A stretch of 64,000 nt of DNA from Protopterus annectens (lineage: Eukaryota; Chordata; Ceratodontiformes; Protopteridae), in NCBI RefSeq assembly GCF_019279795.1, contig NC_056743.1:1785485839-1785549838 (forward strand), read 5' to 3'. The notes under the pieces are model-generated. The model searched no databases. It was not told the origin of the DNA and was given only the letters and a program-made list of their open reading frames with translations. The position numbers were made by a program, and so were the translations under genes. Each line of letters opens with the position of its first letter. The first letter of the stretch is position 1. Shown piece after piece: positions 12,501 through 23,830 of this stretch.

Positions 12501-13343
12501 CTCAGCATTGCAGAAGGTGGGAAAGGGGTGGCTATAAGGAGTAAGGGAAAAATGTGATGGGTAGACTATAGTGACACCTCCAGCTTTTTTATTAAGATGG
12601 TCTGACCTTATCATATTAAAACCTGTGGGAAGGATTTATGAGTCTTTGATGTGGGGCTTAAGCCAGGTTTCTGTCATAACAAGTGTGTCAGAATAGTACT
12701 GGGTAACCCAAGCATGGAATTCAGTGACTTTGTTACAGATACTACATATATTTATAGAGAGGAATTTGAGTTTAGTGACACTTGGATTATTGTAAGCAGA
12801 GGATGGTAAGGGAGTATCTTTTGGCCCTGGATAAGGATGGATATATCTGCATAGTAGTAAGAGGGTTATAAAAAGGTGAAATAAACTAGTTTTTATAGAG
12901 GAGTTATAAGAAATTAGTTTGGTGTTAGGTGGGGGAGGAGAGGGTAGTCAAAAATGTTTAGTTTGAGAAAGAGTATGGGAGAGATTTGACAGAGGTTAGA
13001 TAAATTAGGTAGGGAGTAATGATCAAGGTAGTGATACAGAGTGAAAGAGCACTTGGGAGACATAGATGTAATGGGTATTGGGATAAGGTAAGATGACAGA
13101 GAAGAAATAGTGAAAAGGAACATGGAGAGGAGACTATATGAAGAGGAGACTTAAGTGGAGCATGGTGAGGTAGTTGGAGGAGTGATGCTGAGATTATATA
13201 AAGACTGTGAGATATATAAACAGGAATTCAAGGCAAGAGTAACAACAGGATAGATTAGTGAAGTGAGAGAGTATAGTGAAAGGAATTGTCTGGGAGCTGA
13301 GTTGGAGGGAAAGAGAAGTAGAGCTAAGATGTTTTATTATAGG
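9586..13343 (-). mobile_element. L2-like (CR1-group) LINE, 3' part: endonuclease and reverse transcriptase
   Basis: An antisense LINE copy. Reading leftward, an APE-type endonuclease lies at about 12.8-12.0 kb (IRSDHLNKKAGGVTIVY). A reverse transcriptase follows to about 10.56 kb, with GVSLGSISGPLLFNILISNL and QYAGDSTLICSSNN, where the catalytic YADD has become YAGD. The block LLLNLKKTKLLLFF and a 3' region follow. The end (9586-9720) is tttatttatttgacatttgg and aaccaggaaagtc, a sequence type common at LINE-related repeat ends in fish. The sister copy at 46-50.7 kb has the same blocks. L2, Kiri and Vingi clades cannot be told apart by eye. A CR1 insertion separates this part from its 5' end. 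Confidence 0.8.
10585..11013 (-). pseudogene. L2-like LINE reverse transcriptase, palm and thumb
   Basis: The best-preserved open stretch of the element, 142 codons. It begins just before the GVPQGSILGPLLF-equivalent (here GVSLGSISGPLLF), includes the altered catalytic box YAGD at about residues 35-38, and continues with LTNNQLLLNLKKTKLLLF and FKLLGVTIDDNLKFDLHI. The D-to-G change in the catalytic box means this copy could not polymerise even if its frame were whole. Confidence 0.85.
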
Positions 13344-14785
13344 ATCATAGGAGGTTACTAGGCTATTGGCCCTGAGGCCCTTCTAAGGCTAGCCAAGAGT
13401 TTAGCTCATGATTAGAGAAATCAGCATCCAATGCCCCTGTCCAGCAGGGACATGGGTGGAATCTCAGGGGTATATTTTCTGTTTCCTATCCAGTTATCCA
13501 GGTTGCACTTAAAAAGGAGTAAAGAGGTGCTTGATCTGGAGAGGGAGTCTATTCCATAGATGAGGGAGTCTCTGGGACACAAATTTGTCCCACCTGCAAG
13601 TCCTATTGATGTCACAGACTAGGTTGAGGCCAAGCGTGCGGGTTACTCGAGTGGAGCTTGACTTGTGGATATGCAGCAGTCCCATCAAGGTGGAGTTCAT
13701 GATTGCCTTGCATGCCAGACAGAGGTCACCTCTGAGGAGTCCGTATGAAACTGAGGAGAGGGATAAGGCTTTTAGCCTATCTGTGTATATGTAATTCTCC
13801 TGGTGAGGAACCTCTGTGGTCTCTCCAGCTGCTGCATGTTCTTTGCAAGGTACATGCCGAAAGGGCCTTATAAGGGAAGAATACAGGGATGTTATGACCT
13901 CCTTGTTCCTGGATGAGATACCCTTACTTATGAAGTGAGCCATGTAGAAGGCTTTCCGTACCATGGAAGCAACATGGTGGCCAAAAGTCAGGTTGCTATC
14001 AACCTGGGTCCCCAACCCTTCACGACTGAATGAATGCTTAGGATGTTGTTATTAATGTGACAATTTGTGGGGATGTCACTCTCCCCAAAAGGGATGATTA
14101 TGCATTTTTTGGTATTCAGCTTGGGGCCATGTTTCTGGCACCAGTCATTTGTCTGAGTGAGACCCTCTTGGAGGATGTCCACATCACTAGGAAAATTGAT
14201 GACAGCACCCAGCTTGCAGTTATCTACAAACTTGGGTCACCCATAGCCCACTGTGTTTGGTCTGCACCTCAGAAAATGATATCCCAAATAACAGAGTCCA
14301 CAAGACTGAATCCTGGGGTATGCCGCTTGTTAGGGGTCTACTGCTTGAGGTGGCTTCCCCTATTTTGACTATGTGGGTTCTATCAGTGAGCCAGCTTGCT
14401 ACCTATCTGGTAACATATGGATTGATGCCTAGTTGAGAGAGTTTATCTATTATGCCCGAGTGGGGAATAGTGTCAAAGGCTTTGGCCAGGTCAAGGTAGG
14501 TGGTGTGCATGGTCTTCCCCTCGTCCATGGCTTTGGTGACTGTCTCAAAGAAGTCGACCAAATTTAGCAGACATAACCTCCCCTTGATGAAGCCAAACTG
14601 TGTGGGATCAAGTGTTTGGAGGTTGCCAATGTTTTTGTCAATGAGGTCCATGATAATCCATTCCATGGCCTTGCAGATCAGGCTAATTAGGTTGATGGGG
14701 CTATAATTTCCTGGATTGGTGGATGCCCCACATTTGTGTAAAGGGATGACAGTGGCTGTCCTCCACTCAGCTGGGATGAATACTG
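13344..14785 (-). mobile_element. CR1 LINE, 5'-truncated, inserted in the L2-like LINE
   Basis: Its right edge is inside ORF2 at the AEWRTATVIPLHKCG block, and its left edge is the CR1 tail (aggatcataggaggttacta). Blocks read leftward: MEWIIMDLIDKNIGNLQTLD, YLDLAKAFDTIPHSGIIDKL, then thumb text (WCQKHGPKLNTKKCIIIPFG) and the C-terminal LLRGDLCLACKAIMNSTLMG and LWNRLPLQIKHLF. The palm with GVPQGS and FADD is shifted and poorly readable at 14.2-14.4 kb. The L2-like 5' region resumes on the right side, so this CR1 landed in the older LINE. It has a handful of frame breaks. Confidence 0.9.
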
Positions 14786-15540
14786 AGTATGGTGTGTGAG
14801 AAGGGTGAAGCAGAGTAATATAGATGTTGCAAAAACGAGGTGAAGTAAACTAATATAAATGCTAAGAAAAGAGAAAAAGTTGGTATAAGGAAAAGGAGGG
14901 AGGAGTAGATGGTGTCAAGGGGGTTGGTATGTTGTAGTGATAGCTAGAATTTAGAGGAAGTGATGTCAGAAGGGGTGGGATTTGTTTGCTATAAATATAG
15001 AGATAGGGGGTGGGTGAGATTTGCAGGTGGGGAAGGGGAGCTGAGTGAGCCCGAGCATAGCAAGGGTGAATGGAGTGGGAAAAACCCATTTGGAACTGCA
15101 GGTCGAACCTGAAAAGAAAGAATCAGTAAGGAATTTCTGATGTCCTTTTGTAACAGTGCAAGTGTATAAAATTAGAGTATTAATGAGTAGCATTCTAATG
15201 TTACGTTGCAAGTTTGCAGACTTCAGGGGACCCACAAGCAGAAGAAAAGACTGATATAGTTCGTAAAGAAGTGAGAAAAAGGAAAAACTAGAATTATCAA
15301 ACTGCAGAAGGGAAAATGTGAGTAGTGCTAGAGAAATAATGCAGACAAAAAACTAAAATAAGAAAAAACATTACATAGAACAGGAAGAATAGGGAAACAG
15401 AGATTATCAATTTGTAAAGAAAGATGGGGAGCAAAATGGGTAACTAGTGCATCCAATTGTATCCTAGATACAGCTACAGTGTGACTGTACAGCATCACTG
15501 ACGTAACAGTACATAACATCAGTATTGACACTTGATAGTT
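14786..15540 (-). mobile_element. L2-like LINE, 5' untranslated region (continued)
   Basis: Assigned because the reverse complement of 15000-15090 (gctatgctcgggctcactca, then cctgcaaatctcaccc) aligns with the 5' region of the plus-strand L2-like copy at 46735-46790 (gctgcgctcgggctcgctct, then cccaaatcccacct). The region is non-coding. The outer limit near 15540 is a guess: beyond about 15260 the match to the sister copy is no longer visible. Confidence 0.55.
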
Positions 15541-15984
15541 TGCATGAACACATATGCATGCATGTCAGGATTTCATGTCATTATAACATTTTCACTGGCC
15601 ATGTCAGAGGGACAGTGATAGTGAGGCACATGCCTTGAGGTTTGGCGTGCTTATATAGTGTGTTCCATGTATTGTTTTTGGTATGTGAACAAATTCTCGC
15701 AGTGACAACTTCCTTGCTCACTGATGTTAGACTTTGCATTACTGTTGTTTCTGTGCACATGGACATAGTTGATGTGTTGCCATGAGTCTCACATACTGCT
15801 GTAACATTCATTATAACCCATCATTTCTTAATGCAGATGCTTCAGACAATTTATCCATTGCTAGTAAATGTGGCAGATGCATGCAATATCCAGCTGTGTG
15901 TAGGGAATCCACAAATAATAGTGTGGTTGTAAGTGTTGTTATCCTTATGGTTGATACCTATGCCAGCCAGGGATGCTTTAGTCA
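15541..15984. other. Intergenic sequence, no recognisable feature
   Basis: No open frame or repeat with visible similarity. Confidence 0.5.
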
Positions 15985-16130
15985 AGGGGTTGGGAGGGTG
16001 GCCTAATGGTTAAGGTGTTTGCCTTACAAACACAAGGTACAGGGTTTGAATCTCACAGGGGATAACTGGCTAAGCTTAAAATGGCTCACAAGGGCAGTTA
16101 GCCTAGTACTAACCTATGAACCTATGAACC
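15985..16130 (+). mobile_element. tRNA-derived SINE with a CR1-type tail
   Basis: The 5' part has a good RNA polymerase III A box (tggcctaatgg) and, about 40 bases on, a B-box-like gggtttgaatctc, the spacing expected of a tRNA. It resembles a tRNA gene in outline, but its stems are poor and it continues into non-tRNA sequence. The 3' end (ttagcctagtactaacctat, then gaacctatgaac) is the tail of the CR1 LINEs in this window. SINEs are copied by the LINE whose tail they share, so CR1 is the likely driver. No clear target duplication is visible. Confidence 0.8.
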
Positions 16131-16847
16131 TAATTGTATTACATTTGCCACACTGAGCTTGCACATATCTCGCCACCCATACAGAATGATTCTTTGCTAT
16201 GGATACCTGTTAGGAATTGACAATGCAGACTTCCCTTCAATGTGTTGTACAAGATGCATGTGTGATATAAGTCATTATTGCTGTACCCAATAAATATAGA
16301 GATCACTGGCAACATTGATGGCATAGCTTCCATTCTTTCCCACATGTTTTTTTCTTATGTGCCACGCCAACATCTCAAATGGCCAAGATTGCCCCTGAGT
16401 TCAACTCCAGGTTTAACACTGTCCTGCTTAACCACTCCACAGACAGTTTATTTTTGGAAAAGGGTTGGTGAATTCCTCTTACAGAATTCTGGCAGTTATT
16501 ACAGCTGTAACACATCTGTTCCTGTAGAACATGAATAATAAATGAAACTCACATATTCTAGCAATGTCATAGATTAATGTTGTTGATATTTTTAAATTGT
16601 TTCTGTTTATGCCTTCTTTTGATAGCAGATGTCCATAAGTCTGTTGCTATGTGTCCATGACTGGTTGTGAGGTAGGCTGACATTCTTGTCATATTCAAGC
16701 CAGTCATTTTGCAAGTCTTCACAACATGCACATACCCCCTATTCTATATACCATACTTGCTAAGTGTCCTCTCCAGTGAGTAAGTCAGTGATGTTTATAT
16801 CACAGCCATTCATCTCCATTGACATGTAACTTTGTGTGACAGTTTTT

Positions 16848-16850
<3 letters not shown>
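16131..16850. other. Intergenic sequence, no recognisable feature
   Basis: An 86-codon frame (16278-16538) has no recognisable similarity. Nothing else is supported. Confidence 0.5.
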
Positions 16851-16906
<56 letters not shown>

Positions 16907-16914
16907 TTATTTAT

Positions 16915-16945
<31 letters not shown>

Positions 16946-16946
16946 G
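16851..16946. repeat. (TA)n microsatellite with TTTA core
   Basis: Two TA runs separated by a short ttta-repeat segment (16901-16919). The whole can fold on itself. Confidence 0.95.
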
Positions 16947-17559
16947 CATATACTTGCACAGGAGGCATAAACAGCAGTACGTATTGTGCTAACTACGTAT
17001 GTGCTTCATGTTATGCTAATGACTTGTCTTGGAAGGGTACATAACATCACATACCATATCTTGGGTAAATTGCCATATTGTATATTCCCACATCCTCTTT
17101 CTTCATTCCTATCATTCACATTTGTGGACATTTTAATGCACGCTTTCCCTGCCTAGTGTATTTCTGTTGCATTGTATTTGCCTTTGCAGATTACCCCAAC
17201 ATCCATTATTTCATTCTGTAAAAACTTCTTGTTGTGTACATTGTACTGAGTACACTTCTATAATGTGCTAATGCTGCAGTTGTTGCAGTATTTTTACCCC
17301 TAGCAGTTATTATGGCTGCCCATGCAATCTCACGGAGCAGGTTTGCCTGTAGGCAAACTTGTATGCATATTCCTTCTGTGTTTGTGCTGCTCTGCATGAT
17401 TTCCTTGCTGGCAAAACTGTTGCTGGTCATGAAACACTGTTTGTATTCATGTAAGTGCAATATGTGGCTTGCATATGCAATTAGCACTGCTGCTCATCGC
17501 ACAAACACATAATCTCCATGTAGGCTTTGCGAAAACCCTACATGGAGTTTACTGAATCC
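16947..17559. other. Intergenic sequence, no recognisable feature
   Basis: Two antiparallel frames of 66 and 93 codons overlap here, but neither shows a known motif. Confidence 0.5.
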
Positions 17560-19690
17560 CTAGGTATGTCTCTTTAGACAAAACAATATAGCACATCTCT
17601 TTTCTAAAAAAATGGTCATTCCTACCACTGTACACCAAAGGTCTTAGAATCTATACATTGAAAGAAGATTATTTTCCCCGCTAGAATTTAGCCATGTCAC
17701 AGAGAACAGGCTATATTCCCTTGGCTGAAAAGACTAGGTCCCTTCAGCCATAGGACTCTAGGCTGAAGGGACATGATACTGTGCTCAGTCAAAGAATGTA
17801 GCTTTGTGGGAAAAAACTGATCATTCCTGCCACTGTACATCAAAAGGGGTGGAATCTATTCCCAGAAAGAAGATTCTACAAAATGGCCTTACAGAAACAG
17901 ATGCTTGGTGCGAGAGCCATGGGCTCAAGCTCAATGCCAAGAAGTGTATAGTTATCCCCTTTGGGAAAAAAACATGTACCCATGAATTACCACATAGGTG
18001 GCAGTACACTAAATACAGAAAGTGTGATAAGAGACTTAGGAACACAGGTGGACAGTGGTTTCACCTTCGATAACGACATCACCAAAACAGTCAGAAAATC
18101 CTTCTATGTGGCACACCTCATCACTAAGGGCTTTTCATCCAGAAAAAAAGGTGGTCATTGTCCCACTGTACTCATCCCTCATTAGACCCATCATAGAGTA
18201 TAATGCCCCATTTGGTACGTACCTCACAAGATATCTGCAACAACTGGAAAGGCCACAGAAGCACCTGACTAAAGGAATCACAGGCCTAAAACAGATGCCC
18301 TATGTTAACCGACTAAAAAAACTCCCGCTATACTCTGTCACATATTGTCTACTCAGAGACAATCTCTGCTTAACATACAAGGTCATGTCAAACCCAGAGC
18401 TGTTGGACATGCTACACTTAAAGAAATCCCAATCCATCAGAGCCACAAGCTCCAGGGATCTAAACCTTGTCATCACAATGAACAAAACATGCTGGAGGGA
18501 TAGGTTCTTGACCCAGAGACTCCCTATACTCTGGAATAGACTGCCCATACATGTCCTTGGCCCTCTTCAAAAGAAACCTTGACGACTGGATGGGAGATAG
18601 GAAATTTTCCCCGGGGAATCACGTCAGTCACCCTGCTAGACATTGGTCCAGGGAAGTAAATACTGTGGGAAGACAATGCCAGGGAATTGTTATGGCTAGG
18701 CTTGTATAGGCCCTAGGGATGATAGCCTAGTACCAACCTACAAACCTAAGAACTTTTCCCCACTAGAATTTAGCCATACTACATAGAACAGGCTATGTTT
18801 ACTTGGCTGATAGGTCCCTTAATCCATAGGATTCTAGGGTAAAGGGATCTGATAGTGTACGCAGCCAAAAGAATGTAGTGCAGCTTCTTTTGAAAAAAAT
18901 GACCATTCCTGCCACTGTCCACCAAAATGGCTAGAATTTATTTCCAGAAGGAAGGTCCATTTCCCCACCAGAATTTAGCTGTGTGACAGAGAACAGGCTA
19001 GACTCCCTCGGCTTAAAGGATTAAGACCCTTCAGCCAAAGAATTCCAGGTTGAAGGGACCTGATTGTGTGCTCAGCCAAAAAGTGTAGTACAGCTACTTC
19101 CTGAAAAACTGATCATTCCTGCCACTGTACACCGAAAGGGCTATAATCTATTTCCAGAAAGAAGGTCCTTTCCTCCACTAAAGTTTAGCTACCTCAGAGA
19201 GAACAGCTTGGACTCACATGGCTAAAGAACTAGGCCCCTTCAGACACATGCTCTAAGCTGTAGGGACACGATAGGTGCTCAGTGAAAAGAATATAGTGTA
19301 GCTCACTTCCTTAAAATGGCCACTCTTGCCTCTGTACACCAAAGAGGCTTGAATCTATTCCCAGAAGAAGGTCCTTTCCTCCACTAGAATTTAGCTTTTT
19401 CACAAAAAGCAGGCTAGATTTCCTTGGCTGAAAAGACCAGGGTCCTCCAGCCATGGCAATCTGTGCTGAAGGACCTGAAAATATGATCAGGCACAAGAAT
19501 GTAGTATAGCTCTTTCCTTTAAAACAGGTAATTCCTGCAACTATACACCAGAGAAGCTAGACTCTTTTCCCAGAAAGAAGGACCTTTTCCTCACTAGAAT
19601 TTAGTTATGTCACAGAAAATATCTTCAGCCATAGGACTCGAAGGTCAAGGGACCTAATAGCATGGCCAAAACAATCCTTTCTCTTACAGT
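17560..19690. repeat. Satellite-like tandem array, ~208 bp unit, about six units
   Basis: The marker (ct)agaatttagc recurs at about 17683, 18764, 18970, 19180, 19386 and 19596. Spacings are 206, 210, 206 and 210 once the CR1 insertion between the first two is removed. Each unit contains a tcctgccactgtacaccaaa block, a ccagaaagaaggtcc block and a dyad of the form cccttcagcc-N11-ggctgaaggg, which is perfect in the first unit (17731-17772) and worn in the others. Units differ from each other by roughly 15-25 percent by eye. No coding function is seen. Confidence 0.85.
17875..18750 (+). mobile_element. CR1 LINE, 5'-truncated, inserted in the satellite array
   Basis: Starts just after the reverse transcriptase catalytic box (LQNGLTETDAWCESHGLKLN) and runs through AKKCIVIPFGKK, SVIRDLGTQVDSGFTFDNDI, GFSSRKK, LYSSLIRPIIEYNAPFGTYL, LKKLPLYSVTYCLLRDNLCL and LPILWNRLPI. 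It ends in the CR1 tail (cctagtaccaacctacaaac). The satellite units on both sides are in phase, so this is a clean insertion. The longest open stretch is 18055-18582, with few breaks, so this is one of the younger CR1 copies. Confidence 0.9.
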
Positions 19691-20084
19691 AATTCACCTT
19701 CTTTTACAAACCATGTTATGCTCTTACTTTGTTTTAACAAAAGTAGCATTTTTATGTAAAATATTAACCTGAGTCATTCTCTCAGGTGAATAGTATTTTT
19801 ATAAATTTCACGCTGGTATCGTTTTTCTGAATTGATCTTTTACACAATATAATCTACTGCTTTACATGAAAAATAGGTTAGATTATCATACTTTTTTATT
19901 AATAACTAGAATTATTCCTGTAAATAAACTGTACATATTTATAAACAAATTAGAATGTTTCCTACAAGATAGCCCTTTCTACCCTACAATCTAGTGTATA
20001 AAAAAACTATGTTCCATACTCTGAAAGGACTCAGTCATTCATATTGATTACATGAGACCATCTCATGCTTATTAATGACTAGGG
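19691..20084. other. Intergenic sequence, AT-rich
   Basis: No feature recognised beyond AT-rich text. Confidence 0.5.
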
Positions 20085-20225
20085 TCCTTTCAGTCAAGGG
20101 AATCTAGCCTGTTCACACCAAAGGGGCTTGGATCCATTGCCATAAAGACAGTCCTTTTCCCCATTAGAATTTAGCCATCTCATTTTGAAGGGATTAAGAG
20201 TTAAGGATTCAGTCCCTTGAAATAG
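20085..20225. repeat. Detached unit of the 208 bp satellite
   Basis: The text tcctttcagtcaagggaatc, ccttttccccattagaattt and agccatctca matches the satellite unit. The unit lies about 400 bases from the main array and is incomplete. Confidence 0.65.
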
Positions 20226-20559
20226 AGAGCAAACAGTATGTCGATCATTGCAGCCCTGCCTACCTCCTGTGCATTGTAACAATGTAATTCTTACTTATGG
20301 TTAATTCTGCTCAAGGGTGTCTGAGTTTTAGACAAGTGTTACTCAGTTTTCCACCATTTGATTGTTTTTATATGTTACACAAGGGTAATATTACATATAA
20401 TAAATGCAAATAGCAAAGAAATACTGTTCTACAGTATGAACAAGCACTCAGAAATATGGTAAAATCCTTTAATAAAGTGCTTTCATCCTTATACCAGTTA
20501 GGACTTCAAATGTACCAAGAGTAAAACATCTTTCAGGCATAAAGTACAGTTGTGTAAAA
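20226..20559. other. Intergenic sequence, no recognisable feature
   Basis: Nothing recognised. The boundary with the DIRS-order element on the right is not sharply visible. Confidence 0.45.
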
Positions 20560-21129
20560 TCTGACCCTAGCAGTAGATGTCCTTCTCTTCACTGTTGCAG
20601 TATTCTAAAAAAAAGGGATTTCCTACCTAGGGCAGCCCAACACTCAACCAGTACACCAAAGCCTAATGATCTTGTATGCACAGTACATCACACCTATGCT
20701 CCCTGCACAGACCATAGGGCATAAAAGGCATGTATGGATGCAGCAACTCAGAAGTGAATTGCCTCAGAATAGAACAGTCTCCACAGGACAAAGGAGTCCA
20801 TGCACATCTAGTAGGAAAAAAATGCAGAAGAAAAAGGGGAACCATCAGCCAAAAGGGAATCTAAAACAAAAACCAGAACAAATAAGAGGGGGTTGGAGGG
20901 AGGGAGTGAATACTGTAACATTGAAGAAAAGAACTACTGTTATGGTAAAATTTTACACAACGGCACTATGTCCTTCTACATTACTGTTGTAGTAACAGAA
21001 GGGAGAGTAAACAATTGCGCGAGAAACAAAATGAGAGGTGGAAGGCTAAGAAGAGTCCTCAACAAACCCATATATAATGGTTCTAGCAAAAACTGCTTTG
21101 GCCCGAGAAACCATATCCAACTTATAATG

Positions 21130-22250
21130 CTTCATAAAGGCATACACTGAAGACCAGTTGGCAGCTCCAAGGATGGAACTGGTGTCCAACCCCTAGAAGA
21201 AGGCACCAGAGGCAACCGTTCTAGTGGAATGAGCTCTAACAGAAGTTGACAAAGATTTGCCATGAAAAGTATAACAAAAGGAAATGGCCTTAGATATCCA
21301 GGAGGAGATGGTTTGCTTAGAAACAGCCAAACCAAATGTCATTGGTTGAACATTTTTCAGACTTACAAATGGCTTTAATTTTATCCAAATAGTAACTGAG
21401 CTGTCTGTGCAGATTTAGAGTATGCAGGACCCTCTCACTAGCAGACTGAGGAGATTAGAAAAAGAAAGGGAGTTGTATCAACTGATTCAAGGACTGCTCA
21501 TTTACTACCTTGGGCATAAAAGAAGGATTAGTACAAAGGGACACCCTGTCCCTGTGAAAAAACAAAAAAGGAGGAATTGCCATAAAGGCCTGGAGCTCAG
21601 AAACCCACCAAACAGAAGAAAGAGCCAGCAACAAAATGGTCTTCTGGGTACAATGTTGGAAAGAAACAGAATGTGCAGGCAAAAAGGAGCCTGAGTCAAT
21701 TTTTCCAAAGTAAAATTAAGGTCCTAAGGAGGAGGATGGGTTTCCTCGGCAGCCTAATATGCAGGTTACCTTTACGAAACTGTTTGACCTCAAAATGAGA
21801 AACCAAAGGAGGATTCAAGGGCAGACATACAGAAATTGCTGACAAATGGGCCTTCATAGAAGAACAGGTCAGGCCAGACTGGAGCAACTCACACAAATAA
21901 GAGAAGGCCAGAGGGACCCCCACTGAAAAAGAGTCCTGGTTAAGAGCATGGCACCAGACAGAAAATATTTTCCATCTGGACATACAAGATTTTCTGGTTG
22001 AGAGTTTCCTTGTCTACTACAAAACCCTGAGCACATCCGCAGAAAAGAGGTGCCTAAAAGGGATCAAAACCCTATCACCCACAGAGTCAGTTGAAGAGTG
22101 GACAAGTGATGATGGATGAGGGGCCCCTTGTCCTGTGTGAGGACATCCAACCAGTGAGGTAATTTATTGTGATTGCCCCTGGCTAGATGCATTAAGAAGG
22201 GAAACCAGTGCTGTCTTGGACAAAAGTGAGTCACTAGCAAGATTTCTGGG
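21130..22250 (-). pseudogene. Fossil tyrosine recombinase region of the old DIRS element
   Basis: Carries the His-x-x-Arg box as RAHSTRTVASGAF and, downstream, an ANWSSVYAF...KHYKLDM block of the kind that surrounds the catalytic tyrosine in DIRS recombinases. In this order the recombinase integrates a circular DNA copy in place of an integrase. Broken; a fossil. Confidence 0.75.
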
Positions 22251-22309
22251 GAGTACAGCTGAATTTTCTGCAGGACACTTGGAAGTAGAGGAAGGGGAGG
22301 GAAAGCATA

Positions 22310-23830
22310 AAGTTACATCCCCTTCCAGGGAAAAGAAAGGGTGTCCGTCTTCCATGCCAGATGGCATGGCACTGTAGAGCAGAACAGAAAAAGCTGCCTG
22401 TTCAGAGGGGTGGCAAAAAGATCAACCTGAGGAATACCCCACTGATGTACAATGTCCAGAAACACATCTCTGTGAAGCATCCATTTGTGAGCCTGTGTTT
22501 TGGACCTGCTCAGAGAGTCTGTCAATAGACTGTGCTCTGAAGGGATGTATACTGCCTGAATAGCTAACTGATAACTGACAGCCACCTCCCAAAGCTGAAG
22601 AGCTATCCTACACACAAGTTAGGATTTTGTGGCTCCCTGCTTGATGACATACCACATCACTGTAGTGTTGTCTGTGTACACCTTCAAGGGGCCTGGAGAT
22701 AACATGGGGTTTAAAGCTTGAAGGGTCAGAATCAGAGCTCTCATCTCTTCATTGTTGATATGGTCTGGCTTCTGATGGAAGGGTCATAGACCCTAAACAT
22801 TCAGTTAACCAAAAGAAGCCTCTCACGCTATGTCTGAGGCAGTGGTGAACAATTCCTGAGAAGGGCCAGAAGGTTGAAAGAACAGGCTTGGGTTGAGAGA
22901 AAACAGTTGAATCCACCACTCAAATTCCTTCTTTAGTCAGGGAAGGAGAGGCACACTGAAATCCAGAGGGTGACAATGCTGCCAAACTGACTTGAGATAC
23001 CATTGAAGCTTCCGCATATGCAGTCTGGCAAAAGGGAGCACTGGAACAAAAGAGCCCATCCAAGATCCGAAGAAACTCCCTGGCTGACATGTCAGTCAAA
23101 GGAAGAAGAGACTGAAAGAACGCTGTCAATGACAAAACTTTTGGAGGTGGAAGACAGGCCAACATTGGCACTGTCTGAATCCTGTATCCCAGATACACAT
23201 GATCCTGAGCAGGAGTTAGGACAGACGTTTGGAAGTTGATAGTGAACCCCAGACTTTGAAGATGAGAGATGAGTTCCAGATCCTGTAACAGGTGACTGGA
23301 AGAAGGTGCCTGAAGCAACAAGTCATCTAGATAACAAAAAATCTGAATGCCTTGGAGCATCCAGACAGCAATGACAGGAGCTAGGCATTTTGGAATATCC
23401 TTGGGACAGTAGAGAAGCCAAAGGGCAAAGCAGAGAACTGAAAATGAAAGGAAGACACAGAGAAATGTAAAAGCTTAATGAAAACGGGTGAATAGGGATA
23501 TGAAGGTAAGCATCTTTCAGATCCTAAGACACCAGAAAAACATGGGGTAGTAAAAGAAGAAATGGGGTTTGTAGAGTAAGCATGTGAAAAGAAGAGATCT
23601 TGTGAAAGGTGTTGAGCAGGGACAGATTCAGAATAGGTGTCCAAGTACCCTTCCTTTGAGGAACCAGGAACATCCTGGAATAAAAACCCTTTCCCACTTG
23701 GGAAGGGGGGAGAGATTGAATGTTTCTGTGGTTCACCAGGGTCCATAGGACCTCCTGGAAATTAGGAAGTTGCTCTAGAGGAGGTTGAAGAATCCCTGAA
23801 AAAGGAAGGAGAGACTTCCATACCATGAAG
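22310..23830 (-). pseudogene. Fossil reverse transcriptase / RNase H region of the old DIRS element
   Basis: Shows FSALPFGFSTVPRIF and FCYLDDLLLQAPSS of the polymerase. The RNase H end follows, with VYIPSEHSLLTDSLSR and the QVDLFATPLNRQ block that DIRS elements carry after RNase H. Broken in several places. Confidence 0.8.

Noticed and set aside
15990-16060. A functional tRNA gene
   Set aside because: A and B boxes are present, but the stems do not pair well and the unit continues into a CR1-type tail, so it is a SINE.
16851-16946. An origin or regulatory AT tract
   Set aside because: A simple TA/TTTA microsatellite explains it.
17560-19690. A CRISPR array
   Set aside because: Units of about 208 bp have no short identical repeats alternating with unique spacers, and the surroundings are vertebrate.
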